Assembly (NCBI GenBank): GCA_902607115.1
Contig: CACLIZ010000005.1
Coordinates: 1-56,505 of the forward strand
Source of the DNA: an uncultured Pelagibacteraceae bacterium
GTDB lineage: Bacteria > Pseudomonadota > Alphaproteobacteria > Pelagibacterales > Pelagibacteraceae
Length of the DNA stretch: 56,505 nucleotides
Reading direction: 5' to 3'
The notes beneath the pieces are model-generated. The model worked only from the letters and a program-made list of their open reading frames with translations. It did no database searches and was not told where the DNA came from. Positions within the stretch are counted from its first letter, which is position 1. Every line of letters begins with the position of its first letter. Made by a program: the position numbers and the translations under genes. Below, piece by piece: positions 19,719-28,266 of this stretch.

Positions 19719-20282
19719 ATGATTTTAAATGAAAGCATATCTTTGGAAAAATGTCCTGCGCTTGTATTAAATGCTGACTATAGACCTTTGAGTTATTATC
19801 CTTTATCATTATGGAGCTGGCAAGATTCCATTAAGTCAGTTTTTTTAAATAGAGTATCTATTGTAAATTATTATGACCGAGTAGTTAGAAGTCCCTCGTT
19901 TAGCATGAAGTTGCCAAGCGTGATTGCATTAAAAGATTATATTAAACCTTTAAGAAATCCCAATTTTACTAGATTTAACGTTTTTCTAAGAGATAAATTT
20001 TCATGTCAATATTGCGGTAGCAAAAATGAACTTACGTTTGATCATTTGTTACCAAGATCTAAAGGTGGCAAGACAAATTGGGAAAATGTTGTAACTGCCT
20101 GCTCAAATTGCAATGTACAAAAAGGTGGAAGACTATTAGAAAAATCAGGCATGAGGCTTGTAACTTTGCCCTTTGCACCAACAACTGAAGATCTTCACAA
20201 AAATGGAAAGAATTTTCCTCCAAATTTTTTACATGTAAGTTGGATGGATTATTTATATTGGGATGTTGAACTAGAAAATTAG
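19719..20282 (+). CDS. HNH endonuclease family protein
   Basis: The 187-residue protein has an N-terminal domain of about 80 residues (LVLNADYRPLSYYPLSLWSW...) and a C-terminal HNH zinc-bound nuclease motif: CQYCG, then TFDHLLPRSKGG, ENVVTACSNCN. This stand-alone HNH protein is a conserved, housekeeping-looking gene in Alphaproteobacteria, and nothing here suggests an intron, phage or restriction context. Its physiological role is not established. Its TAG is one base from the opposing coq7 stop. Confidence 0.85.
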   Translation: MILNESISLEKCPALVLNADYRPLSYYPLSLWSWQDSIKSVFLNRVSIVNYYDRVVRSPSFSMKLPSVIALKDYIKPLRNPNFTRFNVFLRDKFSCQYCGSKNELTFDHLLPRSKGGKTNWENVVTACSNCNVQKGGRLLEKSGMRLVTLPFAPTTEDLHKNGKNFPPNFLHVSWMDYLYWDVELEN

Positions 20283-20283
20283 T

Positions 20284-20817
20284 CTAGTATTTCTCTGAAA
20301 TTTTTATAGCAATCTTTGATCCAGTTTTTATTATTCCATCAAGTATTCTATAAATCCCTTCTTTTGAAGCACCTTCTTCAAATGCAATATCTTTATGGTG
20401 TAGTTCATCTTCTCTAAATTTAATAATCTTTTTTTTGAGTTCAATTTCGTCATCACCAATTTCGTCAATTTGATTCTGATAATGTTTGTCAATTACTTCT
20501 TCAACTGAAGCTGTACAAAGCATTGCAGCTTTTTTTCCTAACAAAGTTGATCCAAATCCAATACTAATACCAAGAAGATCCCATAGCTTAAGAAACTTTG
20601 TTGGCTTGATGTTTCTTTTTTCTATCTGTTTTTCAAAATATTCTGAATGTTCTTCTTCATGAACTTTCATATTTTCAATAAGTTTCTTTAATTTCTCATC
20701 CTTATTAAAAGTACTTAAGGCCAAAAGTTGACCTTCATAAATTTTTATAGCACCCCTCTCACCTGCATGATCTACTCTAATAAATTCTTCTAACTTTTTT
20801 TTATTTGTTTTTTTCAT
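20284..20817 (-). CDS. coq7: Demethoxyubiquinone hydroxylase, Coq7 type
   Basis: Di-iron monooxygenase of ubiquinone synthesis that hydroxylates demethoxyubiquinol. The 177-residue protein shows the ferritin-like ligand set: RVDHAGERGAIKIYEGQL, HEEEHSEYF (ExxH), ASVEEVIDKHY and REDELHHKDIA (second ExxH). Found in Alphaproteobacteria and mitochondria in place of the flavin enzyme UbiF. It follows dsbB with a 17-base overlap. Confidence 0.93.
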   Translation of the reverse strand: MKKTNKKKLEEFIRVDHAGERGAIKIYEGQLLALSTFNKDEKLKKLIENMKVHEEEHSEYFEKQIEKRNIKPTKFLKLWDLLGISIGFGSTLLGKKAAMLCTASVEEVIDKHYQNQIDEIGDDEIELKKKIIKFREDELHHKDIAFEEGASKEGIYRILDGIIKTGSKIAIKISEKY

Positions 20818-21286
20818 AATAAAAATATCTAATAGTTATGGCAGCTAAAGCAATTGATATCAAAAAATTAATAGTCGCAAGTGACAAACCAAAAATTCTG
20901 AAATTAACATCTTTACAATTAGGTAAAAAGTTATTTAAACTTTGTAATAATTCTAATTTATTGATTGTATTTAAGCTATCATTTGTACAACCTGAAAATT
21001 CGGGAAAAATAGCATTTTCAATTCCTATGTGATATCCAGATATAAATAGACTGCCGACAAATGATATAATCAATAAACAAATCCATATTTTATTATTTGG
21101 AAAAAAAAATCCAAAAAAACAAATAATTATAGAAAAAATGTATGGAATTCTTTGATACATACATAATTTACATACTGGTACAGACAAAATATATTCAATA
21201 TATAAAGCTGATAGGATAGAGAAAATACTAACAAGCATTATTATTGGATAAAATAAATTATTAATTTTATTAAACATATTACCCAA
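20801..21286 (-). CDS. dsbB: DsbB-like disulfide bond formation protein
   Basis: Inner-membrane oxidase that passes electrons from a periplasmic DsbA-like thiol oxidase to quinone. The 161-residue protein has four transmembrane segments. A CxxC in the first loop (PVCKLCMYQRIPY) and a second cysteine pair in a longer loop (SGCTNDS ... LPNCKDV) match DsbB. No dsbA lies in the window. It overlaps the YqaA gene by eight bases and coq7 by 17. Confidence 0.85.
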   Translation of the reverse strand: MGNMFNKINNLFYPIIMLVSIFSILSALYIEYILSVPVCKLCMYQRIPYIFSIIICFFGFFFPNNKIWICLLIISFVGSLFISGYHIGIENAIFPEFSGCTNDSLNTINKLELLQSLNNFLPNCKDVNFRIFGLSLATINFLISIALAAITIRYFYYEKNK

Positions 21287-21887
21287 GAAAATTAAGTAAA
21301 AAATTATAAACTAGATAAGCTACAATTATAACTATAATTGCAAATATAATTGAGAGTGCAAATAATTTTTTTTCAATGATTTTTCGCATTGCTGGACCAA
21401 AATTTCCAATTAAAAACGCTATGATAAAAAATCTTAAACCTCTTGTAAAAAAAGAAATAAGTATGAAATAAAAAATATTAAAATTTACAAAGCCACTAGT
21501 AATGGTTAGCAGTTTAAATGGAACAGGTGTAAATCCAGCTATTGCAAGTAGTGTCATCCACGCAATTACTCCTCCTTGAGAAGCAACCTTATCTTTTAAG
21601 AAAGAAGTGTTGTCTACACCATAAAGTTCAAATATTTTAACTCCAACTTCATTAAAAAAAACATAACCAATTAAATAACCTAAAATTGCACCTAATACTG
21701 ATCCTATAGTGGCTATAAAAGCAATTCTTGCCCAGTCTTTAGGTTTAGCAATTGTCATTGGTATAATAATTACATCTGGCGGGATTGGAAAAATAAAACT
21801 TTCTACAAATGAAATGCCACCTAAAAAGAACTTTGAGCTTTTATGTCCAGCAAGTTCAATAGTTTTATTGTAAAGTTTACGAAACAT
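21279..21887 (-). CDS. YqaA/DedA-family inner-membrane protein
   Basis: The 202-residue protein has the DedA/YqaA (SNARE-associated) pattern: ESFIFPIPPDVIIIPM, the G-rich reentrant helix GSVLGAILGYLIGYVFFNEVG, and the second half FTPVPFKLLTITSGFVNFN with RGLRFF. Four or more hydrophobic segments are visible. DedA-type proteins are thought to flip lipids such as phosphatidylethanolamine or undecaprenyl phosphate, but the YqaA branch is less studied. First gene of a YqaA-dsbB-coq7 run. Confidence 0.8.
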   Translation of the reverse strand: MFRKLYNKTIELAGHKSSKFFLGGISFVESFIFPIPPDVIIIPMTIAKPKDWARIAFIATIGSVLGAILGYLIGYVFFNEVGVKIFELYGVDNTSFLKDKVASQGGVIAWMTLLAIAGFTPVPFKLLTITSGFVNFNIFYFILISFFTRGLRFFIIAFLIGNFGPAMRKIIEKKLFALSIIFAIIVIIVAYLVYNFLLNFLG

Positions 21888-21945
21888 ATTTCCTTTTATT
21901 ATATTAATAATTTTTATACTATTAATAATTAATAAATGTTTTTAT

Positions 21946-22032
21946 GGGCGAATGGCGGAACTGGTAGACGCGTTGGACTCAAAATCCAATGGTAGTAATA
22001 CTGTGAGAGTTCGAGTCTCTCTTTGCCCACCA
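21946..22032 (+). tRNA. tRNA-Leu, anticodon CAA
   Basis: Acceptor GGGCGAA pairs with TTTGCCC (one G-U). The anticodon loop CTCAAAA gives CAA (reads UUG), there is a long class II variable arm, and the T loop is GTTCGAGTC. A CCA end is encoded at 22030-22032. The next gene starts seven bases after it. Confidence 0.93.
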
Positions 22033-22039
22033 ATGAATT

Positions 22040-23740
22040 ATGGATTTTAAAAAATATAACAATTTAGTTGATTTGTTTTTTGAACAATACGAAAAACAAT
22101 CTAAAGATAAAATTTTTTTATCAAGTTTGAAAGAACCAAAAAAAAACTTTTCATGGAATAATGTTAAGTTAATTATCGAACAACTTGCTAGTGAAATTTC
22201 AAAAATAATTCAAAATGGAGACAGATGTTTATTAATATCTGAAAATAGACCAGAATGGATGATTTCTGATTTATCCATAATGTTAGCGGGAGGAATTACC
22301 GTTCCAGCCTATACCACTTATGTTTCAAGAGACTATGAATATATAATTAATGATTGCTCACCAAGTATTGTAATTGTTTCTAATGATGAACAATTTAACA
22401 AAGTAAAGAGTATCTGTGAAAGAAATTCGTTTATTAAAAAAATTTTTTCTTTTGAAACATTAACAAATATTGATGTTAATAAGTATTTTAATGTTTCAAA
22501 TTTAACCCAAAATATAAATAGTAATAAAAATATTAAATTAGAATCTAAAGCTCAAAGATCTGATCCTGCATGCATTATATATACATCAGGCACTCAAGGA
22601 AATCCAAAAGGAGTTATATTAAGTCATGGTGGAATATTGAGTAACTGTGAGGGAGGATACGAATTATTAAAACCTATTTTAGAAGAAGAAACGAGATTTT
22701 TAACATGGCTACCTCTATCCCATTCTTATGAACATGCTGTTCAATTTATTCAAATAGCAGTTGGCGCAAAAGTTTTTTATGCAGAGAGTATAGATAAGCT
22801 CATTAAGAATATGTCAGAATGTTCTCCGCATATCATGACAGCAGTTCCTAGATTTTACCAAAATCTATATCTGAAAATTAATGGGACTTTTAAAAAAGCT
22901 AAAGGGCTTAAAAAAAATTTAATTAATAATACTATAAATCTGGGAACCAAAAAATTAAGAAAAGAAAATATGTCTATTTCAGAAAAATTTGTAAATTTTC
23001 TTGTTGAAAAATTGGTTAGAAATAAAATCAAAAAACAATTTGGTGGTAGTTTAAAAACTTTTGTTTCTGGAGGAGGAGCGCTTGATGGTGAAATTGGTAC
23101 TTTTTTAAATGCTATTGGGTTACCAACATTGCAAGGATATGGTCTAACTGAAACTTCTCCAGTTGTTAGTTGCAATCCAATAAATGATATAAGAATAGAG
23201 ACAGTTGGGATACCATTTAAATGTAATAAAGTTAAATTAGCAGAGGATGGAGAAATATTAGTTAAAGGTGAAAATGTAATGTTGGGTTACTGGAACAATG
23301 ATAATGAAACAAAAAAAGTATTAAAAGATGGTTGGCTATATACAGGAGACATAGGTAAATTCGAAAATAATTATTTAATAATTACAGATAGAAAAAAAGA
23401 TATTTTGATTACACCAGGTGGAGACAACATTTCGCCTATAAAAGTAGAAAATATGTTAACTAGTTCTGAAATAATAGATCAAGCTATAGTTTATGGGGAC
23501 AACAAACCTTATTTAGTTGCATTAATCATTTTAAATAAAGAATTTGAAATTGAAAAAGAAAATTTAGAAAAAGAAATAGAAAATATAAATAAAAATCTAA
23601 CAAAAGTAGAAAAAATAAAAAAATACTTTGTAATTAAAGAAAATTTTACAATTGAAAATGGAATGATGACACCAACTTTAAAATTAAAAAGATTTAAAAT
23701 TATTAACAAATATAAAAATGATTTTGAAAATTTATATTAA
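22040..23740 (+). CDS. AMP-forming long-chain acyl-CoA synthetase-like ligase
   Basis: The 566-residue protein activates a carboxylic acid, probably a long-chain fatty acid, to acyl-CoA through an acyl-adenylate. It has the ATP loop IIYTSGTQGNPKGVILSH, LTWLPLSHSYEHAVQF, the YGLTETSPVVS signature, YTGDIG and the hinge ITDRKKDILITPGGDNISP with the C-terminal lysine region. The sequence is of the FAA1/FadD15 group, lacking membrane segments. The ATG at 22040 is only eight bases past the tRNA-Leu CCA and the next in-frame Met is around residue 74, so this start is firm. The mRNA must either contain the tRNA or be freed by tRNA 3' processing with almost no leader. Confidence 0.85.
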   Translation: MDFKKYNNLVDLFFEQYEKQSKDKIFLSSLKEPKKNFSWNNVKLIIEQLASEISKIIQNGDRCLLISENRPEWMISDLSIMLAGGITVPAYTTYVSRDYEYIINDCSPSIVIVSNDEQFNKVKSICERNSFIKKIFSFETLTNIDVNKYFNVSNLTQNINSNKNIKLESKAQRSDPACIIYTSGTQGNPKGVILSHGGILSNCEGGYELLKPILEEETRFLTWLPLSHSYEHAVQFIQIAVGAKVFYAESIDKLIKNMSECSPHIMTAVPRFYQNLYLKINGTFKKAKGLKKNLINNTINLGTKKLRKENMSISEKFVNFLVEKLVRNKIKKQFGGSLKTFVSGGGALDGEIGTFLNAIGLPTLQGYGLTETSPVVSCNPINDIRIETVGIPFKCNKVKLAEDGEILVKGENVMLGYWNNDNETKKVLKDGWLYTGDIGKFENNYLIITDRKKDILITPGGDNISPIKVENMLTSSEIIDQAIVYGDNKPYLVALIILNKEFEIEKENLEKEIENINKNLTKVEKIKKYFVIKENFTIENGMMTPTLKLKRFKIINKYKNDFENLY

Positions 23741-23803
23741 AAATAATCTTAAATTAATCGCTAATTACTTAACTTTTTTTATATTAAGTTAAAAATATAA
23801 AAA

Positions 23804-23839
23804 ATTAATTTTTTTTTAAAATTTTTGAAAAAAATTAAT
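23804..23839 (+). repeat. A/T-only inverted repeat
   Basis: Twelve-base arms, ATTAA plus seven T against seven A plus TTAAT, flank a 12-base loop. It lies between the acyl-CoA ligase and the next promoter, ending two bases before its -35. It could be a weak terminator for the ligase or an AT-rich UP-like element. In so AT-rich a genome chance is also possible. Confidence 0.3.
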
Positions 23840-23841
23840 GT

Positions 23842-23870
23842 TTGACATCACTAATCAAAAAAAATAAAAA
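23842..23870 (+). promoter_or_regulatory. Promoter of the Lys/Arg peptide gene
   Basis: A perfect -35 TTGACA (23842-23847) is followed after 17 bases by TAAAAA (23865-23870), a poor -10. The predicted start is near 23877, four bases before a perfect hairpin. An A/T-only stretch directly upstream could serve as an UP element. Confidence 0.5.
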
Positions 23871-23880
23871 AAGAGTATCA

Positions 23881-23902
23881 AACGAATCAATAATGATTCG
23901 TT
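23881..23902 (+). promoter_or_regulatory. Perfect 5' leader hairpin
   Basis: AACGAATCA and TGATTCGTT form a perfect nine-base-pair stem with an ATAA loop. It would sit at the very 5' end of the transcript, about 20 bases before the start codon and just upstream of the GGGAG ribosome binding site (23911-23915). Likely roles are mRNA stabilisation or an operator; which is unknown. Confidence 0.55.
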
Positions 23903-23921
23903 AAATAAAAGGGAGCTAAAA

Positions 23922-24002
23922 ATGGCTAAAAGAAGAAAAAAAGCTGCTAAAAAGAAAACTAAGAAAAAAGCTAAGAAAAAAGCAAGAAGAAGAAGAAGAT
24001 AG
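23922..24002 (+). CDS. 26-residue Lys/Arg-rich peptide
   Basis: Starts MAKRRKKAAKKKTKKK and ends in five arginines; 19 of 26 residues are Lys or Arg and five are Ala. It has a good ribosome binding site (GGGAG, six bases from the ATG), its own promoter, a 5' hairpin and a strong terminator, so it is almost certainly expressed although very short. The composition is like the tail of histone H1 or the lysine-alanine repeats of bacterial H1-like proteins. DNA or RNA binding is therefore the simplest idea, possibly also polyphosphate binding. I believe similar peptides occur in other SAR11 genomes but cannot verify this here. Confidence 0.75.
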   Translation: MAKRRKKAAKKKTKKKAKKKARRRRR

Positions 24003-24024
24003 TTTAGTATTCTTTTTAACTGAT

Positions 24025-24064
24025 AACGCTTCTCATGGCGAATGCGTGGGAAGCGTTTTTTTTT
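24025..24064 (+). terminator. Strong rho-independent terminator
   Basis: AACGCTTCTCA pairs with TGGGAAGCGTT (11 pairs, one G-T) around the loop TGGCGAATGCG, followed by nine T (24056-24064). This is the clearest intrinsic terminator in the window. It ends the Lys/Arg peptide transcript; its T tract overlaps the stop codon of carD on the other strand. Confidence 0.88.
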
Positions 24065-24920
24065 ATTCTATTGGTTCTGCTACAATCGCTCCATCTTCAA
24101 TATCTACTGGTTCGACTGGGTTATTTTTAGTCTCAGATTTTTTTTCACTTTTAATTTTTTGAGCTTCTAGATTTCTTTTTAATGCTTTATCTAATTTTTT
24201 TTGTGTTTCCTCCATTGAATTTCCAAATACAATATTAAATTCAGAAAGAAGACGTTCGTAAGCTTTCTCAAATAATTGCCTTTCACTATAGGATTGATCT
24301 ATCATTAGATCATCACCTTTGTTTAAATCTCGAACTACTTCAGCAAGTTCATAAATTTTTCCAGAGGAAATTTTAGCCTCATATTCTTGGGCTCTTCTAC
24401 TCCACATGGATCTTTTTATTTTAGGTTTACCCTTTAAAATACTTATACATTTATTTACTTGATTTATCGTAGCCAATGGCCTTAGGTGAGATTGTTTATT
24501 TACAGGCACCATTCCAGTTGCTTTGTCTTTTTCAAACTTTAGCAGATAAGACTCAACTTCAATGCCACCTATATTAATTTTTTTAAATTCTGTTATTTGA
24601 CCAACACCGTGTTTTGGATAAACAACATATTCCTTTATTTTGTAAATTTTTTTTTCAGTCTCTTGTTTCTTAATTTTTTTAATCTCTGGTTTTTGTTCAT
24701 TAACTTTACTTATTCTAAGAGAGTCATTTTTAGATAGTTCGTTTTTATTCGATACTTTTTTTAACTTTGATTTTGTTTTTAAAACTTTACTTTTTTTTAC
24801 TTTTTTTACCTTTGAAATAGTTTTTTTACTATGAATTGTTTTTTTTTTTATTTTTAATTTACTATTTTTTTTTTTATTAAAGGTTTTCTTTAAAATATTT
24901 TTCAAATTTATTTTCTTCAT
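24063..24920 (-). CDS. carD: CarD-family RNA polymerase-binding regulator with lysine-rich N-terminal tail
   Basis: CarD proteins bind the RNA polymerase beta subunit and steady the open promoter complex. The RNAP-interaction domain starts near residue 96 ([17 protein letters not shown]). The helical DNA-binding part follows ([29 protein letters not shown]...). Ahead of this is a tail of about 95 residues, with 27 lysines in the first 60, which ordinary alphaproteobacterial CarD (about 170 residues) lacks. The ATG at 24920 lies 44 bases inside fdxA. No other in-frame Met precedes the CarD domain, so either the overlap is real or a non-ATG start is used. The fdxA-carD pairing is common in Alphaproteobacteria. 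Confidence 0.85.
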   Translation of the reverse strand: MKKINLKNILKKTFNKKKNSKLKIKKKTIHSKKTISKVKKVKKSKVLKTKSKLKKVSNKNELSKNDSLRISKVNEQKPEIKKIKKQETEKKIYKIKEYVVYPKHGVGQITEFKKINIGGIEVESYLLKFEKDKATGMVPVNKQSHLRPLATINQVNKCISILKGKPKIKRSMWSRRAQEYEAKISSGKIYELAEVVRDLNKGDDLMIDQSYSERQLFEKAYERLLSEFNIVFGNSMEETQKKLDKALKRNLEAQKIKSEKKSETKNNPVEPVDIEDGAIVAEPIE

Positions 24921-25203
24921 TTTTATATTTTTCGTTATCTACTGGTGGATCTTTTTTTTGAGAAATATTTGGCCATATCTCTGAATATTTTGTGTTTATT
25001 TCCAGCCATTTTTCATTTCCTGCATTTGTGTCTGGAACTATCGCATCTATAGGGCATTCAGGTTCACAAACGCCACAATCTATACACTCATCTGGTTTAA
25101 TTACAAGCATATTTTTTCCTTCATAAAAACAATCAACAGGGCAAACTTCTACACAATCCATTAATTTACATTTGATACATTTATCATTAACTAGATAGGT
25201 CAT
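24877..25203 (-). CDS. fdxA: 7Fe ferredoxin, FdxA type
   Basis: The 108-residue protein has two cluster sites at its start: [21 protein letters not shown] gives the [3Fe-4S] plus shared ligands, and [16 protein letters not shown] gives the [4Fe-4S] cluster. The long C-terminal extension is typical of FdxA. It carries single electrons; the partner is unknown. It overlaps the TerB-like gene by four bases and carD by 44. Confidence 0.93.
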   Translation of the reverse strand: MTYLVNDKCIKCKLMDCVEVCPVDCFYEGKNMLVIKPDECIDCGVCEPECPIDAIVPDTNAGNEKWLEINTKYSEIWPNISQKKDPPVDNEKYKNEENKFEKYFKENL

Positions 25204-25622
25204 AACCTTTTGTTTTTAATTCTTTCTTTAATATCACCAACTATTTTTTTGTCTAGATATAGTAAGCCAGACAATCTTCTCATTAAGTTTGCTTCATACA
25301 TATCAGCATTTTCATCTGAATAAATTATACTCCACAGGGCCTCTAAAAGAATTATTTTTTTTTTATATTCTAAATTTTTTGCTTCTTTTGTAAATTCTAG
25401 GATTTGGTTAGAGTTTTTTTCATTATACTCTGCTTGTTTAATTATAGAGTCAATTTCACTGTTATTGGCTCCCAAATTAATTAAAGACTCTTTAATAATT
25501 TTTTTTTCCTTATCAGAATAATTTTCATCTATTTTTGCTGCATGTATTAATAAACTTGCAAGAGATATAATTGAAATACTATTTTTTTCTAAATCTTTTT
25601 CTTTTTTAAAAAATTTAAGCAT
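25200..25622 (-). CDS. TerB-like domain protein
   Basis: The 140-residue all-helical protein has two acidic metal-binding-type loops, [10 protein letters not shown] (about residues 32-41) and [11 protein letters not shown] (about 101-111), in the spacing of the TerB fold first seen in tellurite-resistance operons. Stand-alone TerB proteins are common in Alphaproteobacteria and have no agreed function. No other ter genes are present, so tellurite resistance should not be inferred. Its ATG overlaps the helicase stop by one base (TAATG), so it is co-translated between helicase and fdxA. Confidence 0.65.
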   Translation of the reverse strand: MLKFFKKEKDLEKNSISIISLASLLIHAAKIDENYSDKEKKIIKESLINLGANNSEIDSIIKQAEYNEKNSNQILEFTKEAKNLEYKKKIILLEALWSIIYSDENADMYEANLMRRLSGLLYLDKKIVGDIKERIKNKRL

Positions 25623-28102
25623 TATTTTATATTTAGTTGAACTAATTTGCTGAAAGGACTATCATCAAAATTAACTTTATTTTTATTTTTTTTAAAGCTT
25701 TTTTTCATTGGAATATATTTAAAAAACACTTCATTATCTTTTTTGTAAGTTTTGTAACTCATATATTTCAGAAGTTTTATAAAATTTTCTTTACTACATC
25801 CTAACAAATTTAACATTTCTGGAGTTATTTTAATTTCTTTTAATTTTTGATCACTTGAATTATTGGAATTTAAAATCATTAAAAATAACCTTTCTAATAT
25901 ATCTATTCTAACAAAAATCTTCTCAAAACTTTCAAATCCACATAAGAGCATAAAATCTCTACTTGTATTATTTTTATTTTCAAAAAAATTTAAACCAAAA
26001 ATAGGAGTATTTAGATCAAAGTATTTTTGGTAAAAGTTTTTCCATAGTAGTATTCTTAAAGACACAGAGCTGGGTTTAAAAAGCTTATATAAAAATATAT
26101 GATAACGACCAAATTTGACACCTATACCTCTTAAAATTTTTCTTTCTTCTTGCCCAAGTTTGTTCAAAATTGTTATTACCTTTTCTCTTTTAACAACACC
26201 ATTATTTTCATATAAATTATATGCTAATGCCCTTATTTCAGAGTTATTATCTCGTAAATTTTTTAATTTTATTAAGCTTTCTAACTCTGTATTAATTTTG
26301 TTTTTTAACCATTTTTCTAAAAATACTTTTAATCTATATCTATCTTTAACTTCTATCATATCATCTATAATTAATTCAACTTCTGGAGATAAATAATCTT
26401 TGCCTTTTTGAATTTTAGCAATTGGAGAATTATTCCAATAAATTTTAAAATCTTTATTAATTTCAATTAATTTATTATCAATAATTTGATTAATTCTATT
26501 CAAAATCTCAGGCATCACAGTTTGTCTTGATGCTTTCTTTAATGATTTAATATCTGCATCTAAAGTATCAACTTTCAAATCTAATTCTAATTTTAATCCT
26601 GAGAGATTTCCTATAAATTGATCATTAATTTTAACTAGTTTATTATCAATAATTTCTGTTTTAAAAGCTATATCTTGTTTTAATCCTTTTGCTAAAACAC
26701 TTGCTCTTTTATCTATAAAGGTTTTTGTTAATTCTTCATGCAATCTATCAGAAAGTTTGTCTTCAATATTTTTTGTTCTTTCAATCCAGTAGTCATTATT
26801 TTCAACCCAGTTTGATTTGTTTGCTACGTAAGACCAAATTCTAACATTGGCAATTCTGTTCGATATTGAGTCGACATTTCCTTCAAGTTTATAAAGAGGA
26901 TTTAATTGTTCCTTAAAATACGAATTAGGAATTTTGCAATCATCATTGGATAGAAAGTAAAAAACTTTTTTTACAATATCTAAATGTTTACCATAACTTT
27001 TTTTAACAAAATCAGGTATTTGACAACATTCCCATAATAATTTTAGATTTTTCACATTATCTTTAATGCCAATTTCGTTTTTATTACTAATAATATATTT
27101 TAATACTTTTTCGTCTTCACATTCATTAACTCTTCTTAACCAATCTTTTTTTGGTTTTTCATCTAATGAGTTAATTAAAGTTTTAGAATTACTGAAATTT
27201 AAATCAGAATTTCTCCAAAATATGTTATTTATTGGCTCAAATTTATGATTTTCAATTAATTCTATTTCATCAGGATTTATACTTTGAATTTCGCCTGTAA
27301 TACCAAAATTTCCGTCATTTATATATCTTCCAGCTCTTCCGGCTATTTGTCCAATCTCAGCAAGATTTAATTTTCTTAGTTTTTTTCCATCAAATTTTTT
27401 TAAATTAGAAAAATACACATTATCAAGATCCATATTAATTCCCATACCGATTGCATCTGTAGCAACCAAATAATCTACATCGCCTGATTGATAAAGTGAA
27501 ACTTGAGAATTTCTAGTTTTAGGACTTAGTGAGCCCATCACTATTGCACAACCTCCTTTTTGTCTTCTTAACAATTCTGCAATTGCATATACTTCCTCAG
27601 TTGAAAAGGCGATTATTGCACTTTTTCTCTCAATTCTAGAAATTTTTTTATGTCCTAAATAGGATAATTTTGAATATCTTTCTTTATTAATAAACTCTAT
27701 TTTTTCTTTTAAATTAGATAATATATTTTTCATGGTATGCGATCCCATGAACATGGTTTGCTTCAATCCTCTTAAATTTAAAAGTCTATCCGTAAAAATA
27801 TGACCTCTTTCATGATCATTACACATTTGGATTTCATCTATAGCAACAAATTCTAATTCTTTATCTATGGGCATTGATTCTACTGTGCACAAAAAATACT
27901 TAGCATTCAGTGGTATGATTTTTTCTTCTCCGGTGATTAATGCTACCGAAGATGGATCACATTTTTTTATAACTTTATCGTACACTTCTCTTGCTAATAA
28001 TCTTAACGGGAAGCCAATCATTCCAGATTCAAATGAAAGCATCGTTTCAATTGCAAGAAATGTTTTTCCAGTGTTTGTTGGACCGAGAACTGCTGTTATC
28101 AT
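25622..28102 (-). CDS. SUV3-type superfamily 2 helicase
   Basis: The 826-residue protein is the bacterial relative of the mitochondrial degradosome helicase SUV3. It has Walker A GPTNTGKT (residues 7-14), the DEIQ box in VAIDEIQMCNDHERG, motif III-like MGSHTM, and ATDAIGMGINMDLDNVYF with AGRAGRY (motifs V and VI). The C-terminal half is lysine-rich and without a clear domain. It probably unwinds RNA during turnover, though the partner nuclease is not in the window. It leads the helicase-TerB-fdxA-carD run. In several Alphaproteobacteria an S4-domain RNA-binding gene lies between helicase and fdxA; here a TerB-like gene does. Confidence 0.88.
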   Translation of the reverse strand: MITAVLGPTNTGKTFLAIETMLSFESGMIGFPLRLLAREVYDKVIKKCDPSSVALITGEEKIIPLNAKYFLCTVESMPIDKELEFVAIDEIQMCNDHERGHIFTDRLLNLRGLKQTMFMGSHTMKNILSNLKEKIEFINKERYSKLSYLGHKKISRIERKSAIIAFSTEEVYAIAELLRRQKGGCAIVMGSLSPKTRNSQVSLYQSGDVDYLVATDAIGMGINMDLDNVYFSNLKKFDGKKLRKLNLAEIGQIAGRAGRYINDGNFGITGEIQSINPDEIELIENHKFEPINNIFWRNSDLNFSNSKTLINSLDEKPKKDWLRRVNECEDEKVLKYIISNKNEIGIKDNVKNLKLLWECCQIPDFVKKSYGKHLDIVKKVFYFLSNDDCKIPNSYFKEQLNPLYKLEGNVDSISNRIANVRIWSYVANKSNWVENNDYWIERTKNIEDKLSDRLHEELTKTFIDKRASVLAKGLKQDIAFKTEIIDNKLVKINDQFIGNLSGLKLELDLKVDTLDADIKSLKKASRQTVMPEILNRINQIIDNKLIEINKDFKIYWNNSPIAKIQKGKDYLSPEVELIIDDMIEVKDRYRLKVFLEKWLKNKINTELESLIKLKNLRDNNSEIRALAYNLYENNGVVKREKVITILNKLGQEERKILRGIGVKFGRYHIFLYKLFKPSSVSLRILLWKNFYQKYFDLNTPIFGLNFFENKNNTSRDFMLLCGFESFEKIFVRIDILERLFLMILNSNNSSDQKLKEIKITPEMLNLLGCSKENFIKLLKYMSYKTYKKDNEVFFKYIPMKKSFKKNKNKVNFDDSPFSKLVQLNIK

Positions 28103-28266
28103 TTTTTTTCTACTTCAACTTTTTGTGTCTAATAATTTATTTTCACTATATCTAGTATCTTCAAAAGAACAAAAATGGGATAAAAGGTGTCCGAATCACA
28201 ATCTCAAATGTTCTCATTTAAAATTTATAATTAATAATAGCATTAATATAATTAAATCTAAATAAA

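Noticed and set aside
25200-25622. Tellurite resistance
   Set aside because: A single TerB-like domain without terA, terC, terD or terE gives no basis for resistance.
27867-28265. Plus-strand open frame of 132 codons ending in a cysteine-containing segment past the helicase start
   Set aside because: Most of it is antisense to the helicase, and the part in the gap (28103-28265) has no ATG in frame. The hydrophobic run looks like reverse-strand helicase code. A non-ATG small protein cannot be excluded but is not supported.
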